Translations under genes and position numbers: made by a program
The notes under the pieces: generated by a model
Seen by the model: the letters and a program-made list of their open reading frames with translations, nothing else
Databases searched by the model: none
What the model was told of the DNA's origin: nothing
Shown here: in pieces, positions 12,590-25,567 of the stretch
Position numbering within the stretch: position 1 is the stretch's first letter
Layout: the number at the start of each line of letters is the position of its first letter
Source: Vespula vulgaris
Taxonomy: Eukaryota > Arthropoda > Insecta > Hymenoptera > Vespidae
DNA: 64,000 nt
NCBI RefSeq assembly: GCF_905475345.1
Contig: NC_066586.1
Coordinates: 2,647,501 to 2,711,500, forward strand
Direction of reading: 5' to 3'

Positions 12590-12715
12590 GGAGAAATCAG
12601 TTATAAGAGGAAACACCCGTTAGACGGAGAAGAAGCAAGCTCCTCCTACGAGTCCTTGAAAAGGTTGAAAGATCCCACTTCGGATCTTACGGATCCTTGG
12701 TCAGCACGACGATGA
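12590..12715 (+). CDS. Weak coding-like stretch ending in a stop (possible terminal exon)
   Basis: The open frame 12506-12715 begins in a TA repeat, but from about 12602 it becomes protein-like: basic and serine-rich (YKRKHPLDGEEASSSYES, then LKRLKDP), ending at TGA 12713-12715. An AG at 12599-12600 could be an acceptor but its pyrimidine tract is poor. AATAAA-like signals occur in the AAAT-rich DNA from about 12909, yet these are common here. I would treat it as a candidate relic or terminal exon only. Confidence 0.15.
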   Translation, partial: GEISYKRKHPLDGEEASSSYESLKRLKDPTSDLTDPWSARR

Positions 12716-12941
12716 CAATGATTACGAAATTACACGGTCTTCGATAATACTGGATGCTACGTTACGTCGATGATAATGCTTGATCATTCGCGATAAGACA
12801 AATTTCTTTTTAGAACTCGTGCACGTTCGACTTGTACACGTTTCCATTATATAAGCATTAGAATAACTTTGAACGAATTATTCGAAATTTTCTAACGATG
12901 TTTTCAGATAAATAAAATAAAATAATAATATAAATAAATAA

Positions 12942-12942
<1 letters not shown>

Positions 12943-12974
<32 letters not shown>
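12943..12974 (+). repeat. (TA)n microsatellite
   Basis: TA run after an AAAT-rich stretch. Confidence 0.9.
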
Positions 12975-12977
<3 letters not shown>

Positions 12978-13168
12978 ATAAAAAAAAATAAAATGACAAA
13001 ATAAATAAAATAAAATAAATTCAGATAAATAAAGAAAAATATTGCTTCGATCGATCTAATTAAATTTTAGTGATATTTTCTATATACCTGTTGGCTTTCT
13101 TACTATCTCCTATATCTTTCTATGTGTCTATACATGTTTATGTTTCTATACATTCTATAAACACGCAT

Positions 13169-13192
13169 ATGTGTGTGTGTGTGTGTGTATAT
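13169..13192 (+). repeat. (TG)n microsatellite
   Basis: About ten TG units continuing into TATATG. Confidence 0.85.
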
Positions 13193-14886
13193 ATGTGCAT
13201 ATACGTTCGCATACACGTTGGTAACTTATTACTTATTACCTTAATTTAAAATATATGCTATATATGGTATATGTAACATCGACTCTCCCGACAAGCAAGC
13301 AATTTCACCGCTACTTTCTTTCCGCGATGTCGATGCGTTACACGTAATTATTATTGCCACGATGATAATGGTGATGACGACGAAGACAACAATGACGATA
13401 ATGGCAACGACGATGATGATAATGATTATGATAAAAATTGTAATCGTATTATGACGGTATATCAATTATCATGCGAGAACGGGGACAATACGAGAAAATT
13501 TGTTTCTACGTGAACACAATATCGTATTTTTATACGTATGTATTATTGTCAGATCTTTATAAAGAAATTTAGATTAAATATTATGACACAGTTTATCGTA
13601 AATATATGTACATATCTCTCAGCCACTGTGTAGATAAGTACAAAAATTCTAAAAAATTAAAATTAAAAAAAAAAAAAAAGAGGAAAAGAAAAAAAGAATT
13701 ACAATGAAATTACATCGATAACATCAAACTCGTTATTTTGCCAACAGGCAATGTATATCGTTTCCTGCATAACGATCTCATATTACGTAAAATCGGTAGA
13801 CGTATTCGTTTCCGCGGAAGCGAATAAAAATTAAATATTAATACTTCTCCTCTCTCTCTCTCTCTCTCTCTGTCTCTATCTTTATTTTACTTTTACCGAG
13901 CCACTCGTCCCAGGTCGTTCACGATCCCTTCACTTTTCACATAATATAATCCGTGTGCGAATGTATTACACGATTTAATAACTAGAGCGACCACAGCCAT
14001 TTCTCATTTACGTACTTAATTGCCAACAGATCCAACGTTCATAATTACGGACGGGAATTATTTTTTTTCTTGGTAATACGTTCCTCCGAAGATGAATCAC
14101 GTTTAGCGTTCTTTTCTCCAAACAATATTTTTATGATCTGTATAACATACAAGCTCAGTCTTTGCAAAGAAAGGAAATAAAAGAAAAGAAAAAAAAATAT
14201 TATATATATACACAGTTAATGTGTGAGCTAATTGGAAAAATATATTCGTGTTACATACATTCATTTATCGTCAGCACGATCGGCGAAATGGATTTTCTTG
14301 TCTCATCGAGAAACTTCCCCTTCCAGTTTTATAATAATATTTGATTTTAATCGAAACGAAAAAGGTGCTCCGACAGAAATGAATTCTCTTTCTCTCTTTC
14401 TCTCTTATTCTCTCCCTCTCTCTCTCCTTCTCCCCCTTTCATCACGATCGTCTAGATAATGGAGTTTCTACCGAGAGACGGATTAAGCATTTGGAGATCC
14501 CAAGTGAAATCTGATTTCGAAGAACTTTCCATTTAAAGTATTCAAAGTTTGTAATAAGATATAAGAAATAAGAAAACTTTCTTTTTAATTCTAAAATTTC
14601 GTAAATTGTTCATTAATCCACACATACACACATACTTTAATCATTTTTGAACGTACATATAACATCGTCATACACACACACATATATATATATACCTTCA
14701 AATGATATATATACTTCATTCTTGTCACGATAGCGAGCAAACAAGTAAATTCAGTTTGACGTTAGCCGCACACCGCAACTAACGATCCTCGTTCAAACTC
14801 GAAACCTTTTCGAAATCGATCACACAACCACCAACCAAGCAAGCAAAAGTGACCAATTTGACCCCCTCCCACTCTGTCACCCCTTG

Positions 14887-14918
14887 CCATCCCATCCCAT
14901 TCCATCCCATTCCACTTC
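14887..14918 (+). repeat. CCCAT/TCCAT pentanucleotide repeat
   Basis: CCATCCCATCCCATTCCATC and its continuation form a short C-rich array in a GC-richer segment. Confidence 0.7.
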
Positions 14919-15287
14919 CAAACGAATTACAAAATCCTCAACGTAGGGAGGACCAGATCGTTGAATCTAAGCGTTTGTGCGCTCTAAGTAGGCTCTATGG
15001 ATACTAACTGGGGGACTCGAGGACCGTGAAGAATTTTGCAATCGACACTCCGTGACCGAAGCTATCGAACTCGAGCGATCGACCGCGCCGTGTCGAGACG
15101 TACCGTGAAATCGATAACACGCTTAGAGAAAGAGAATAATAAACGAGCTCGCCTCGCAGCGGGTTATCGACAGTCTCGTCGAGAAGAGAACGTGGTCGAA
15201 GCAGTCGATAGAAACGATATCTCTCTTCCGTCTCTGTGTCGATCTAAACATAAAACAAACAAAAAAGAAACGAAGAAAATAAAGAAG

Positions 15288-15294
<7 letters not shown>

Positions 15295-15320
<26 letters not shown>

Positions 15321-15322
15321 TT
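15295..15322 (+). repeat. (TC)n microsatellite
   Basis: Uninterrupted TC run at the end of the GC-richer segment 14.74-15.25 kb. Confidence 0.88.
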
Positions 15323-16391
15323 TCCTGCGTATACGCGCGTGTGTGTATGTGTATGAGAAAGAGAGAATAAAAGATATATCTTTTTCTTAAGCTAACGAGC
15401 CTTCAATATCTTTTTTTAGTCGTCGTATTTTTTATTGTCAAAGTTTTTTATTCCCGTCGGTTTCACCGACGTTGATTCGTTCGTTGGTTCGTTTCCCTTC
15501 GACATCCCTCGTCGTACTTTTCGAGGCTGAAAGAGAATCAACAACAACAAGAGGGAAACTTTGAGAATGAACGAGAGAAAGAGAGAAAGATAGAGAAAGA
15601 GAAAGAGAGAAACTGTGATTAACGACGCGACGAAACAATAAATCCCACGGTTGTCTATAATAGCTTGTAAAGTTAAATCATTTCCCGAGGTGAAACTCCA
15701 AAGTAAGTACACCGAACCGTTTCCCGCAGGGCGAGAACTTTTACGAGCAGACACGACGCGACTTCTAGAGACCAAAAGTCGTAGTAGCATCCTTCTTCTC
15801 CCATATTCTCCCTCCTTCTATCTCTCCTCCTCACCCACACACCCTCTTACTTCTCTCTCTCCGGACTACGGAGTAGTCCAAGTAAGTAAGTACTTACCTT
15901 TGTCCTACCTAAAACGTAGCTCCCATGTAGAACGTAATAACGCGCGCTACAACACACATGAATCAAAACTGTGCGAGTGTCATCCGACTATTAAATTTTA
16001 ACGATATACCCGTATAACTACGCGTATATGCAATGAATTTCAAATGAAAAACCGAGAAGATATTTTGATATTCTAAAGGTCCAAAAGCTTCGCCGCGTTC
16101 TAAAGGTTTCTTACGAAATAACAGAAATATCGTGGCGCTTGTAAACGAGAAAATTGACGGACACGATCGACGTTTTTTTTTCTCCTCTCTTTTCCTTTTT
16201 TTTCTTCTTTCTTTCTTTCTTTTTTTTTTTGAAGAAAAAAATCGATCGAGGAAATACGTTCTCGATTGTGCCGTAAGAGATATGCATAGTCGAGAAGAGT
16301 AGAGTCGGTCAACGACACTCGCCAGACGACGTCGACTATGTAACGGGTGTCTCGACAAATTTTGACTCGTTGTTTGGAAATCAACAACAAA

Positions 16392-16409
16392 AGAGAGAGA
16401 GAGACAGAG

Positions 16410-16440
<31 letters not shown>

Positions 16441-16451
16441 GAGAAAGAAAG
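16392..16451 (+). repeat. GA then GAAA microsatellite
   Basis: GA units give way to a (GAAA)n run at 16410-16451. Confidence 0.88.
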
Positions 16452-16998
16452 ATAGAGAAATAAACAGACACAAAAATAGAGAAGGAGAAAGATAAAGAAA
16501 TGAAAAAAAAGAGAATAGAAAATAGAAGAAAGAGAACAAAAAAAAAGCATTCAAGCAGTAATGACTTCCATATATACGTACATATCCTAACGTATACATG
16601 CATACGTACGTACGTATATATACATACGTGTATATATATATATATGTATATAGATGTATACACACGTGTGTATTTTACATGCATTTTGCAATACTCCAGA
16701 ATATCGTTGCACAAGCGTGCCTGCACAATGGCGCGAGTTATGGCCGAGTGAAAGGCGCCGAGATATCACGAGAGAGGCTCGGTCGTAGCGCACTAACACG
16801 AGTAATCGAGCGAATACGCGCGTCCAAGCGCGTACGTTTCTACCTGCGGCACACTAACATGATCTAGCCTAGTCTCTAAGTCTTTCTCTATGATCGTACG
16901 AGCTGCGTACGAACACAGTTATAACGGGTTAATATAAAGACTTATATATATACGTATATATATATATATATATATTTATAGTCATTGGTACGTGGTAT

Positions 16999-17022
16999 TG
17001 TGTTGTTGTTGTTGTTGTTGTT
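16999..17022 (+). repeat. (TTG)n trinucleotide repeat
   Basis: Eight TTG units, not in a convincing reading frame. Confidence 0.85.
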
Positions 17023-17709
17023 ACGTATAAGTGTGTTTATACGAAGAGACAATTTAAAGACGATGAAAAAAGAGGTGCAATGTGTGAGACTCGATGCCAC
17101 CAAGGGGGTGACATGATCCTCGTAATACGTCGTATAATCGATCGATATGCGTGTATGTATGTGTATGTGTGTATACTTGTCTTATCGTCTGCGTCAGAAA
17201 TACCTATATATTTATCAGCTAACTCCTTTGTGTATTTCTTTGACCCAATTGTCTAGACCGAATAAACGAAATTTATTATTTTAGTCTTCGAGAAATAAAG
17301 AAACAAATGTTGAGTAAAAATATCTTGAGAATTGTTTTATTTTGAGATTACTAAGATTTTACTTGATGATCTCTTTGAGATATTCGATTATTATACTATA
17401 TTGATTCTATTGAATCAATCTTTAATTATATGGATAAATTTTATATGGAAAAAAATTACAAGAGAATTTATTGTTATTTTATTATAATTATTTTCGAAAA
17501 CATAAATATATATATATATTTTTTTTTTCTTATAAAAATATTCTCAATCCCTTTATCACTTCAGAACCGACATATCGACCTTATTTAGGTTCTCCGAAAA
17601 ATATATTGAACCGATATATCGTCTCTCCATTTTTAATATAATTTAAACACATATAGTGACATTTTGCTTCATTTTATATTTCACTTGAAACTACCTACAT
17701 ATTTCACAA

Positions 17710-17745
17710 TAAAATAAAATAAAATAAAATAAAATAAAATAAAAA
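17710..17745 (+). repeat. (AAAAT)n microsatellite
   Basis: About seven AAAAT units in a very AT-rich block. Confidence 0.88.
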
Positions 17746-18454
17746 TGAAAAAAAGAAAGGAATAACGTGAAAATATCTACATTTTGCAAAGAAATATATT
17801 GATTTTAATAGATACCTCAAAAATCGCATATTTTGTCAATGAATATTTTGGAGGATATTCAAAAAACTTATAAGGTAGTATAAACCTTGAGAAATTTTAT
17901 TAATTTTAAAATCATTAAAAATCGATGAGCCGTGGTAACTTACCTACTCGGTAACTGCATACTATATATATTGACCTACGAAAGTCAACCTCTAAATAAG
18001 TTTTGCCCTCTTACGATCGTCGTAAATTCAAATTCTTTCTCGTGCCAAAAAGCTCCGTCGTATCTTTAACGAAAAGGGAAGTTCCTATATTCAAGCCAAA
18101 ATTATTGAAATTTACGGACTTTCCGTCTATGTATCATTCATATATTACGAATATAATTTATCGCATCGTTTTCTCTAATCGTATGTAGTCGTCGATTTAA
18201 TATTTCTTCGAAATCGGAACAACAAGATTTTCTTCCCAGAAAGCACAGAGGTCGATTTTGATATTTTATGACACGCGAGCTTCGAACGAAGAGAAAATAA
18301 TATTATGAGACAGTGTGCGTCTAGAGAGCAGTTAGAGTATTAAAGACTGTACCAGCGAGCGTTCGTTCCTTTCAAATGTCACTTCGACATTTGACGAGGT
18401 CAACCTGGTGTACACGGTGTTCACCGATGTCGTAACGCGTTTCAAATCGGACAT

Positions 18455-18479
18455 TATATTATTATTATTATTATTATTG
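18455..18479 (+). repeat. (ATT)n trinucleotide repeat
   Basis: ATT run abutting and partly overlapping the outer edge of the long inverted repeat. Confidence 0.85.
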
Positions 18480-18815
18480 ATATCAGAAATAATATTAAAA
18501 AATCAATTGGAATTTCTAAGAGAAAAAAAAACAAAAAGAGAAAAAAAAATGAAAGAAGAAGAAGAATAAATATTTCATTTGTCTATTCTACAATATAATA
18601 TATTCTACAATAGATGCAAAAATAATCGCTGTTCTTATCACTTCACTCGACGCGTTGAAATCGCGACTATTTTTGCATCTATTACGGAATATATTATATC
18701 GTAGAATAGATAAGTGAAATATTTGTTCTGTTTCTTCTCCTTCTTTTTTGGTTTCTTCTTTTTTTCCTTAGAAATTTCTTTTCATTTTTAAATATTACTT
18801 TTGATATCGATTATT
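18473..18815. repeat. Long imperfect inverted repeat (hairpin), arms about 155 bp, loop 33 bp
   Basis: The left arm 18473-18629 and right arm 18663-18815 are reverse complements with small gaps. In the inner 59 bp (18571-18629 against 18721-18663) I count seven differences, all transitions. The outer parts match through purine/pyrimidine-rich sequence and end at matching GATATC motifs (18479-18484 and 18803-18808). The loop is 18630-18662. No ORF is present. It could be a fold-back or MITE-like element, or a hairpin RNA locus. Confidence 0.75.
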
Positions 18816-20548
18816 TATTTACAATATTTCGTTCTTAAGGGTTGTCAACATACACCACCATTAATAGACGGATACGATTTGTAGAAAGAGCTTCGATCGG
18901 CTCGATCGAATGCGAGTAACGTGTTTCACCGGAGATGAATTTAACCAACGGATTAATTTCTTCTGCAAACACTATGCTTCGATTTAACCGAATTTGGTTG
19001 TCCTCTGTTGGATCGAGATTTACGTGGGAAACGTCACGAGGCGACAATTACTATCGCTGCGAAACTGTTATTTACTTTGAACAGCAAACTTCATCTAACC
19101 GGTGTACTGCAATCACACAAATTTCGAGAACTGTCAAGGAAAATCATAACGAGTTCGATGATTCGTGGATCGAATTACCTCGTAGGTCGATGTTATCAAA
19201 GGAAAAATCATCGTGTTGATTCACGATACAATTATTAAACCGATATCGCATTGAAATCATTCCTAAATTTGAATAACGAATATAAAATCAAAAGGATTCG
19301 TTTTACGTTGATTACATTAGAAAGATTTTATTGGAACAGACGAAACTCGTTTATTCAATCTTAAAACGTATCCTCTATCGAGGCGTTGAAACATCAAACG
19401 ATTCGAATTACCGTTATATATATCAAAGCGATCAGCATCGTCTCTCGTTTTTCCAATGAACCCTCAAGGGATTTCGAAATTTCCCATTAAATGTATCGTA
19501 ATACAAGTAGATAGGGTCTAATTCGTGAAAACGTGATTTATCTGTGTCGCTTTTGCCAATAGAAAATTCACTCTTATCGATGTACATATGTATGTATGTA
19601 TATATGAATGAATGTATATATATATATATATATATATAATACAATTTAAAAGAATATGCATAGCTTATACGTACATATAATAAATAACATACATCAAAAT
19701 GCAATTTGATCTTTAATAAATAGAGTATAACGTTCGATCGATCGAAGGAATATCGAAGGATTATCTATGGACATGTTTTAACTCATCCTCTTCCATTCTC
19801 TTACCATACCACTCACTCTACTTCTTGTTGTTAAGAGAGTCTTAGGAAGCATGCCAATTTCTGCATTTACCAGAGAACCACCAACTTCGATACCATGACT
19901 ACTACCATCACCGAGTCTCGATTTTCGAGGGGTAAGAAAGAAAGGATGCCAAGACAGGATAAAAGGCTCTTCATGGGAATTCCAGTGCGGTGGGAATACT
20001 CGAATTTTCTGGGCACGTGAAAACCGACTTGATCCGAAGGAGAGAAAGAGAGAGAGAGAGGGAAAGAAATAAATAAATAAAAAAAGAAAGAAAGAAAGAA
20101 CGAATACACGAAGACGCTTCTTCAGACGTTATATTATGGAAAATCGATACACGACGTTCGAAAAACGAATGAGATGTTCTTTTCTGAAAAATGTTTTGTC
20201 AAAAGAAAGATTAACGAGAAAAGGATAGTGAAAGATAGAGAGAAAGAGAAAGAGATCATTATATACGATGTCTTGAATAAAAAGCAAGCTCGAGTATTCT
20301 TCGGTACATCGCTTTAAAGTAAGTAGGATTAATAGACTCGAATGAAAAGACTCGAAAGTGGACCTATCCCTACCGCGAAAAAGATGAAAGGGAATTTATA
20401 AAAATTTGAAAGAGGTGCTACTTTGAAAGGTACGCTGCGTATAATAAAAACGATATTGAGCGCTTAAAAGTATCTCACGAGTCTCGAAATCGAGCGACAT
20501 GATCTTTACGATTATATCAAAAGGATCGTGGAGTTGGTAGGAAGAAAG

Positions 20549-20581
20549 AAAAAATAAATAAATAAATAAATAAATAAATAG
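20549..20581 (+). repeat. (AAAT)n microsatellite
   Basis: About eight AAAT units. Confidence 0.88.
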
Positions 20582-21413
20582 AAAGATTAAAATATAATTT
20601 TAGGACTGCCCGCGAACAGAGTTTGTTACTACTGAAAATATTTGCTTAACGAAACATCTCGTATTTAATTGATAATTATTAATCGTTGAAACGACTATGA
20701 AAAATGCTCGCTGCTTTGTAATATTTATCAGAGTGTTAAGTATGAAATTATTTAGCGTAAGTTAAAAATTCATATATCTTGGCAGTCATTCACGAAAGAG
20801 AATGTATCCTATTGTTATACACACGTCATTTATCGAAACAAGCCCCCATAAGATCAAAACAAGCACATATATCAGTATACGCTTTTATTAGCATCTGGTC
20901 ACACCCTTGTAACCTACCACTCTCTTGATATTAAACTTTCCAGGAAAGTAACGAAAAAGAAATTCATGGGTAATGTGCTTAGTGACGCACGAACGTAGGT
21001 AATAGCGATATTACCTTTCGTTTATCACCGTAAAAACAGTTCGAGTTGGATAAAAAAGAAAAAAAAGAGAAGAAACGAAAAAAAAATAAAGGAAGAAAGA
21101 AAAAAGAATTTTCATCTAGTAGATTTCAGCAGTCGTGTTAAAGTTTAAAGATTTCGCGTTAATATCTCTATTCGAGAGATATCAAAAGGATCCACTTGCA
21201 GGATTCTCGTAATCCTTGCTTTTAAGCACGAGTCCAATAGGGTCTATCCTCGACCCAAAAACCTTATTTTTTGAATTAAACGATGTTCAACGTTGTCGGT
21301 CCACTTTGTAGATATATACATACACGCACATATATATCCGAAATCCTCTTCTTCTACGAAGACTATAATTTTATCTTTATACAACCATCATTTACCGAAT
21401 TAAAGAGAAAGAT

Positions 21414-21422
<9 letters not shown>

Positions 21423-21472
<50 letters not shown>
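21423..21472 (+). repeat. (GA)n microsatellite
   Basis: About 25 GA units without interruption. Confidence 0.93.
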
Positions 21473-21474
<2 letters not shown>

Positions 21475-21769
21475 CGGTCGAGGAAAGATCATTGGATACA
21501 CTTGTCAGTAATTTACTAAATCGCGACGACGATAGATCGTAAAACCGAAATCCTAGCTAATCCTCCTTTCCTACTTCTACGTACGTTCTAACTTTACGAG
21601 GATAATCAAACTCCGGCACCGATTAATCGTGGCTTTCCTTGATATCGAGAAACTCTTACTAAGTGGAAACGAATGAGGTCTACTAGGTGATCGGCAAACT
21701 CGTTACATCGTTATCATTAGACGACTACTTGGCCCTTTACTCGACTATTAGTGACTTGTAGTTGTTACT

Positions 21770-21860
21770 CTAATACCAGAAGGGCTTCCTGTTGCTATAT
21801 AAAGGGGGAAGTCAGCACAGACTGCATTAATGGCCAACGATGTAAGCACTTAACGGTGTA
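21770..21860 (+). promoter_or_regulatory. Isolated TATA-box promoter candidate
   Basis: GCTATATAAAGGGGG (TATATAAAG at 21796-21804) sits in a non-repetitive, moderately GC-rich stretch, unlike the many TA microsatellites. About 30 nt downstream, where initiation is expected, is ACTGCATTAATGG. Its ATG gives M-A-N-D followed by GTAAGC, a possible donor. The spacing of start site and ATG is too tight for a normal leader, so this is only a candidate promoter, perhaps of a non-coding RNA. Confidence 0.25.
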
Positions 21861-22038
21861 ACTACAGCGGACATTGCAAATACGGCTAATTACCTAGAGA
21901 GTATATCGACCTCGAATAAAGAGAGAGAGAGAGAGAGAGAGGAAGAGAGGAAAAAAGAGACATCTCTTTCTCTTTTTTAATTTTTGATTACTCTTCGATC
22001 GTCCTATCTATCGTATCAGAAAACATTCTGACTTTTCA

Positions 22039-22070
22039 AAAATTTCTACAAATTTCTACAAATTTCTACA
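22039..22070 (+). repeat. Three-copy 10-mer AAATTTCTAC
   Basis: Three perfect head-to-tail copies. Confidence 0.85.
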
Positions 22071-22740
22071 CCATAAATTTACTCTCATTCTGCGATTAAT
22101 TACAAACTTTTATATATTTTTAAACTTAACAAGTGCAATTAATTTATTTTCCCCGTACTTTAATTAATATTATTAACATGTTAATATTATTATTATTATT
22201 ATTTTTTTCTTTTTTTAATTATTTTTGCTCAGCCAACGAGTTTTTCAAGCAAAAAGCGAATATTTAAATGTTTCTCAAAAGTATAATTAATTCGTTAAGG
22301 CCGACTTTAACGAACGCGTTCAAGAACAATAGATAAGAGAAATGGATCGGTGAGGAGGAGGTTGGTAGAAAAGAGTAGTGAGGATGGTGATGAGTTAGAG
22401 AGAAGGGTGGGAGAGACCAAAGGATGCCGAAACGAAAACATTCCTCCTTTGCTAAGAACTAATCGATTATTCCTCATCTTAAAGATCCGTTCGTGTAATA
22501 AATTTCATGAGAAGAATAAGTTAACGTCTTTATGGGTTTTTATCATGGCGATACTCGCTAAGTTGCAATAAATGTAACTTAACGTCTGAAAGGATTTTCC
22601 TTTGGGAAGCATTTCGGCCGAACGCCGGATGTTTATAAGTGCCGTATAAAAGGCCTGAAATATAGAATAAGCTAACAATGCACGGTTACTGTCATAGTTA
22701 TACAGTGAATGCTGTTCACAAAGTTCTCTTCTACCGTCTA

Positions 22741-22746
<6 letters not shown>

Positions 22747-22778
<32 letters not shown>
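22747..22778 (+). repeat. (TC)n microsatellite
   Basis: TC run with flanking CTCTGTCTC variants. Confidence 0.88.
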
Positions 22779-22784
<6 letters not shown>

Positions 22785-23149
22785 TCTGTCTCAGTTTCTG
22801 TCTCTTAGTTTTTCCCAAGAGTACGTGACGTTTTAACGACTTCGTGAAAAATAAAAGACGCTGACAAACGGACCGTTTTCTATGTATATATGTATGTATT
22901 TATGTTGGAAGTAAATGAGCGTACATGGTATATCCTACGATCCACTTTGACGTTAGAAACTATCGAAGCTAAGATAATATAATTTCTGTCATTTAACGAT
23001 ATACGGATAAATAAAATGACAAATTTTCTCCTTCTTTTTTAACCAAGAAATAACACTTCGCTAACGTAAACGTAAATATATAATGAAAAAAATAATGAGA
23101 GACGCTTTTCAATCTATCCTCTCGTTTCTATAGCGTAAAACTTATATTT

Positions 23150-23154
<5 letters not shown>

Positions 23155-23180
<26 letters not shown>
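23155..23180 (+). repeat. (TC)n microsatellite followed by T run
   Basis: TC run ending in a homopolymer T tract. Confidence 0.85.
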
Positions 23181-23188
<8 letters not shown>

Positions 23189-24428
23189 TTATCGAAATCA
23201 TGTTCATACGTTTGATCGAAATACATGTTAGATACGATATCGATATTATTAGCATTAGATACAAACTAAGTAGTACTTTAATAGATCATTAATTTTTTTC
23301 AATCGCGTTTAATATCTATCGCGATAATAATTATCAGCTGAATGATCCGACTCTGACCGAGATATCTACTTAGTTTCACATTTTATCTTTAAACGTCGCA
23401 GAAACAATAATCCCTAAGATATCGTCTAAAAGACCACGTTCTCGTAATTTTTCCCACGACGAGAAAAGATCTCGTCAGTCTTGTAGGTCTTCAACGAAAC
23501 ATCTCACATAAATTAATAATAAATCAATTAAGCGAGTGATTACAACTGTTAAGAAAACAAGAACGAAGAATCATTGGTAAATTTTTAATTACACACAAAA
23601 AAAAAAGAACAAAAAGAAAAAAAAGAAAAGAAAAAGCTCATGAAAATAATAGAATACCATAGACGTTCGTAATTTTTTTGACTTACCGCGAAACATATGT
23701 ACGATAGCATTGAAAGACTATATCTATGTACGAGATCTAAGGATAAATAGATCCAAACGGAGTTTGTCTTCGTTGATTTATTGTAGTACGTGATCGAAAT
23801 AAAACTTACTTCGACGAAAATTTTTCATGGAGGATAGAAGAAGGATCAAGTTGTTCTTTTCGAGATAAGAAGAGGGAGGGACAATGAACGAAAGTAAATA
23901 AATAAAGGAAAAGAAGAAGAAGAAGAAGAAGAAGAAACGATTTTAACGATTTCGACGGCATTCGGAAGCATGGTCGTGTCGACGACACGCACGGAATTTT
24001 CACGGTAGGATTAGGGAGCAACGATCGGTTCGATTCGTCGACCTTTCTCGGCCAACCGATTGCACAACGGCTGACAACAGTAGCACTTATCCCGTTACAT
24101 CGAACCCTCTTTCCTTTCTCATTTCGTCGCGTTCCCGACGGCTCACTCGATTGCACTCAAGTGCCACCTTGCTCGATGTAATTAAATGCTTTTCTTTCCT
24201 TCTCTCTCTCTCTCTCTTTCTCTCTCTTTCACTCACTCACTCATTTGCCCTCATACACACATTAAATGTATACACACACCAAATATTGTTATACAGAATA
24301 AAAATATGAAAAGATATATATATATACTATATATATTAATAATTATTATATATATTATTATATATATTATATATATAATACATACATGTGCATGTATGTG
24401 TATATATATACACCCATATATGTGTGTG

Positions 24429-24436
<8 letters not shown>

Positions 24437-24473
<37 letters not shown>
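24437..24473 (+). repeat. (TA)n microsatellite
   Basis: TA run in a 200-bp region made almost only of TA, TG and CA dinucleotides (24310-24475). Confidence 0.9.
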
Positions 24474-24475
<2 letters not shown>

Positions 24476-24534
24476 AATATTATCTAAAGTTGATTCGTTA
24501 TTACCTTTCAATTATTGGCACACCTGGTATACAG

Positions 24535-24613
24535 AAACGAGAAAGGTGAACGAGCTTGAGTAACAGTTTCACGGGGAATAGGAGAGGAGTTCGATAGGTC
24601 GATAACCGATAAG
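24535..24613 (+). other. Plus-strand non-coding exon-like segment
   Basis: TACCTTTCAATTATTGGC and more sequence precede an acceptor CAG at 24534. 79 nt later there is a donor ATAAG|GTAAGAAA. All three frames contain stops. The segment is visibly more GC-rich than the TA-rich DNA on its left. It may be a non-coding exon or a chance pair of sites. Confidence 0.15.
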
Positions 24614-25059
24614 GTAAGAAAGTAATTTCCACGAGATCACATTAATCTAAAATCATTCGATTATCGTTCGAACAAACTCCAAGAGAAATTTAATATTTAT
24701 TTAATTTTCATTTAAACGAAAAACCGAAGAAATCGTTAAGATTATATATCGTCGTGATGAAACAGACAACGTCTCGATCATTAGTAAGGGCTGGATAGAA
24801 TAATCCGACATTATTTACTTTCTTTTCGAAGTCATTTTTCTATGCGAATTCAATTTACACGTGAACGATTGAACGATAGTCATTAGTATCAACTGAAATG
24901 TCCTTTCATCCGATTGTATTGGTATTGTATCGATCTCAAATTTTTGGATACAGGTATGTCGTTTAAATGACAAATATCTGAACCATTCAAAATTGTTTAG
25001 TGTGTCGACGATCAAATATTCACATTCATTCCCTGATCATTCTCTCTCTTCTTTCTGTT

Positions 25060-25090
<31 letters not shown>

Positions 25091-25567
25091 TGACGATCGA
25101 TCGAATAATGGTACTGATTTTGCGTTGAGATTTTCTCTTATGAACGGTCCCCTCTAACTGGCCACGTTTTCGAAGCCACATGATGTTTGCGAAAGCGGAA
25201 TGGTCAGGCGATCGGACAACCAATTTGTCGAACATTAATCTCCCCGATTGCCGGAGTTAAACGAGCGTTCAACATAATCGGTCTGATTACAGCCAGGTTC
25301 TAACCATTGATTGTCCAAGCATAACTTCGGTAACACAAAATAGAATTACGAAGAGTAAACCTCGTAAACAATGCGACGACCGAAAGAGAATAAATTTTTG
25401 GTCGATCCACGGACGAAATGATTTAAACGTAATTTAAATTTATGCCCGATTGTCACGAGTAATCAAAAAAGAATAAAGAAAAGTAAACAAAAAAAAAGAG
25501 AGAAAGAAACAAGAGAAAGATAGAACAGAAGAGGTGGAAAAAAAATACAATGTTAAATTAATTTTGA

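Larger units (their letters stand above)
1622..18472. other. Intergenic or upstream-intron DNA without a supported gene
   Basis: If the three first exons belong to one gene, this is intron of the longer isoforms and leader or promoter DNA of the short one. Besides the listed repeats, it has GC-richer islands at about 10370-10510 (C-rich), 11620-11900, 14740-15250, 15640-15960 and 16690-16870. All are open in several frames but lack convincing exon borders. A C-rich stretch with a 12-C run lies at about 7160-7340. The part 16900-18250 is very AT-rich and featureless except for two copies of GAACCGA.ATATCG (17572, 17613). Confidence 0.5.

Noticed and set aside
15651..16001. Plus-strand exon-like segments between GTAAGT motifs at 15703 and 15886
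   Set aside because: The implied intron would be under 30 nt, and the donors lie in GTAAGTAAGTACTTAC palindromes that create donors on both strands.
16100..16726. 208-codon minus-strand frame rich in Phe, Leu, Ser
   Set aside because: It follows GAAA and TA microsatellites read in reverse. No start or splice context and no protein-like composition.
23692..23720. Minus-strand ATG with eight codons before GCG|GTAAGTC, exit phase 0
   Set aside because: It shares phase 0 with the first exons, but its start context is ordinary, it lies in AT-rich DNA with no promoter-like block, and the frame stays open upstream so the ATG is not defined as a start.
25305..25330. TGATTGTCCAA, identical to the first 11 bases of the miR-219 family
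   Set aside because: The following bases diverge from the mature sequence and I see no complementary arm within 100 bases on either side.
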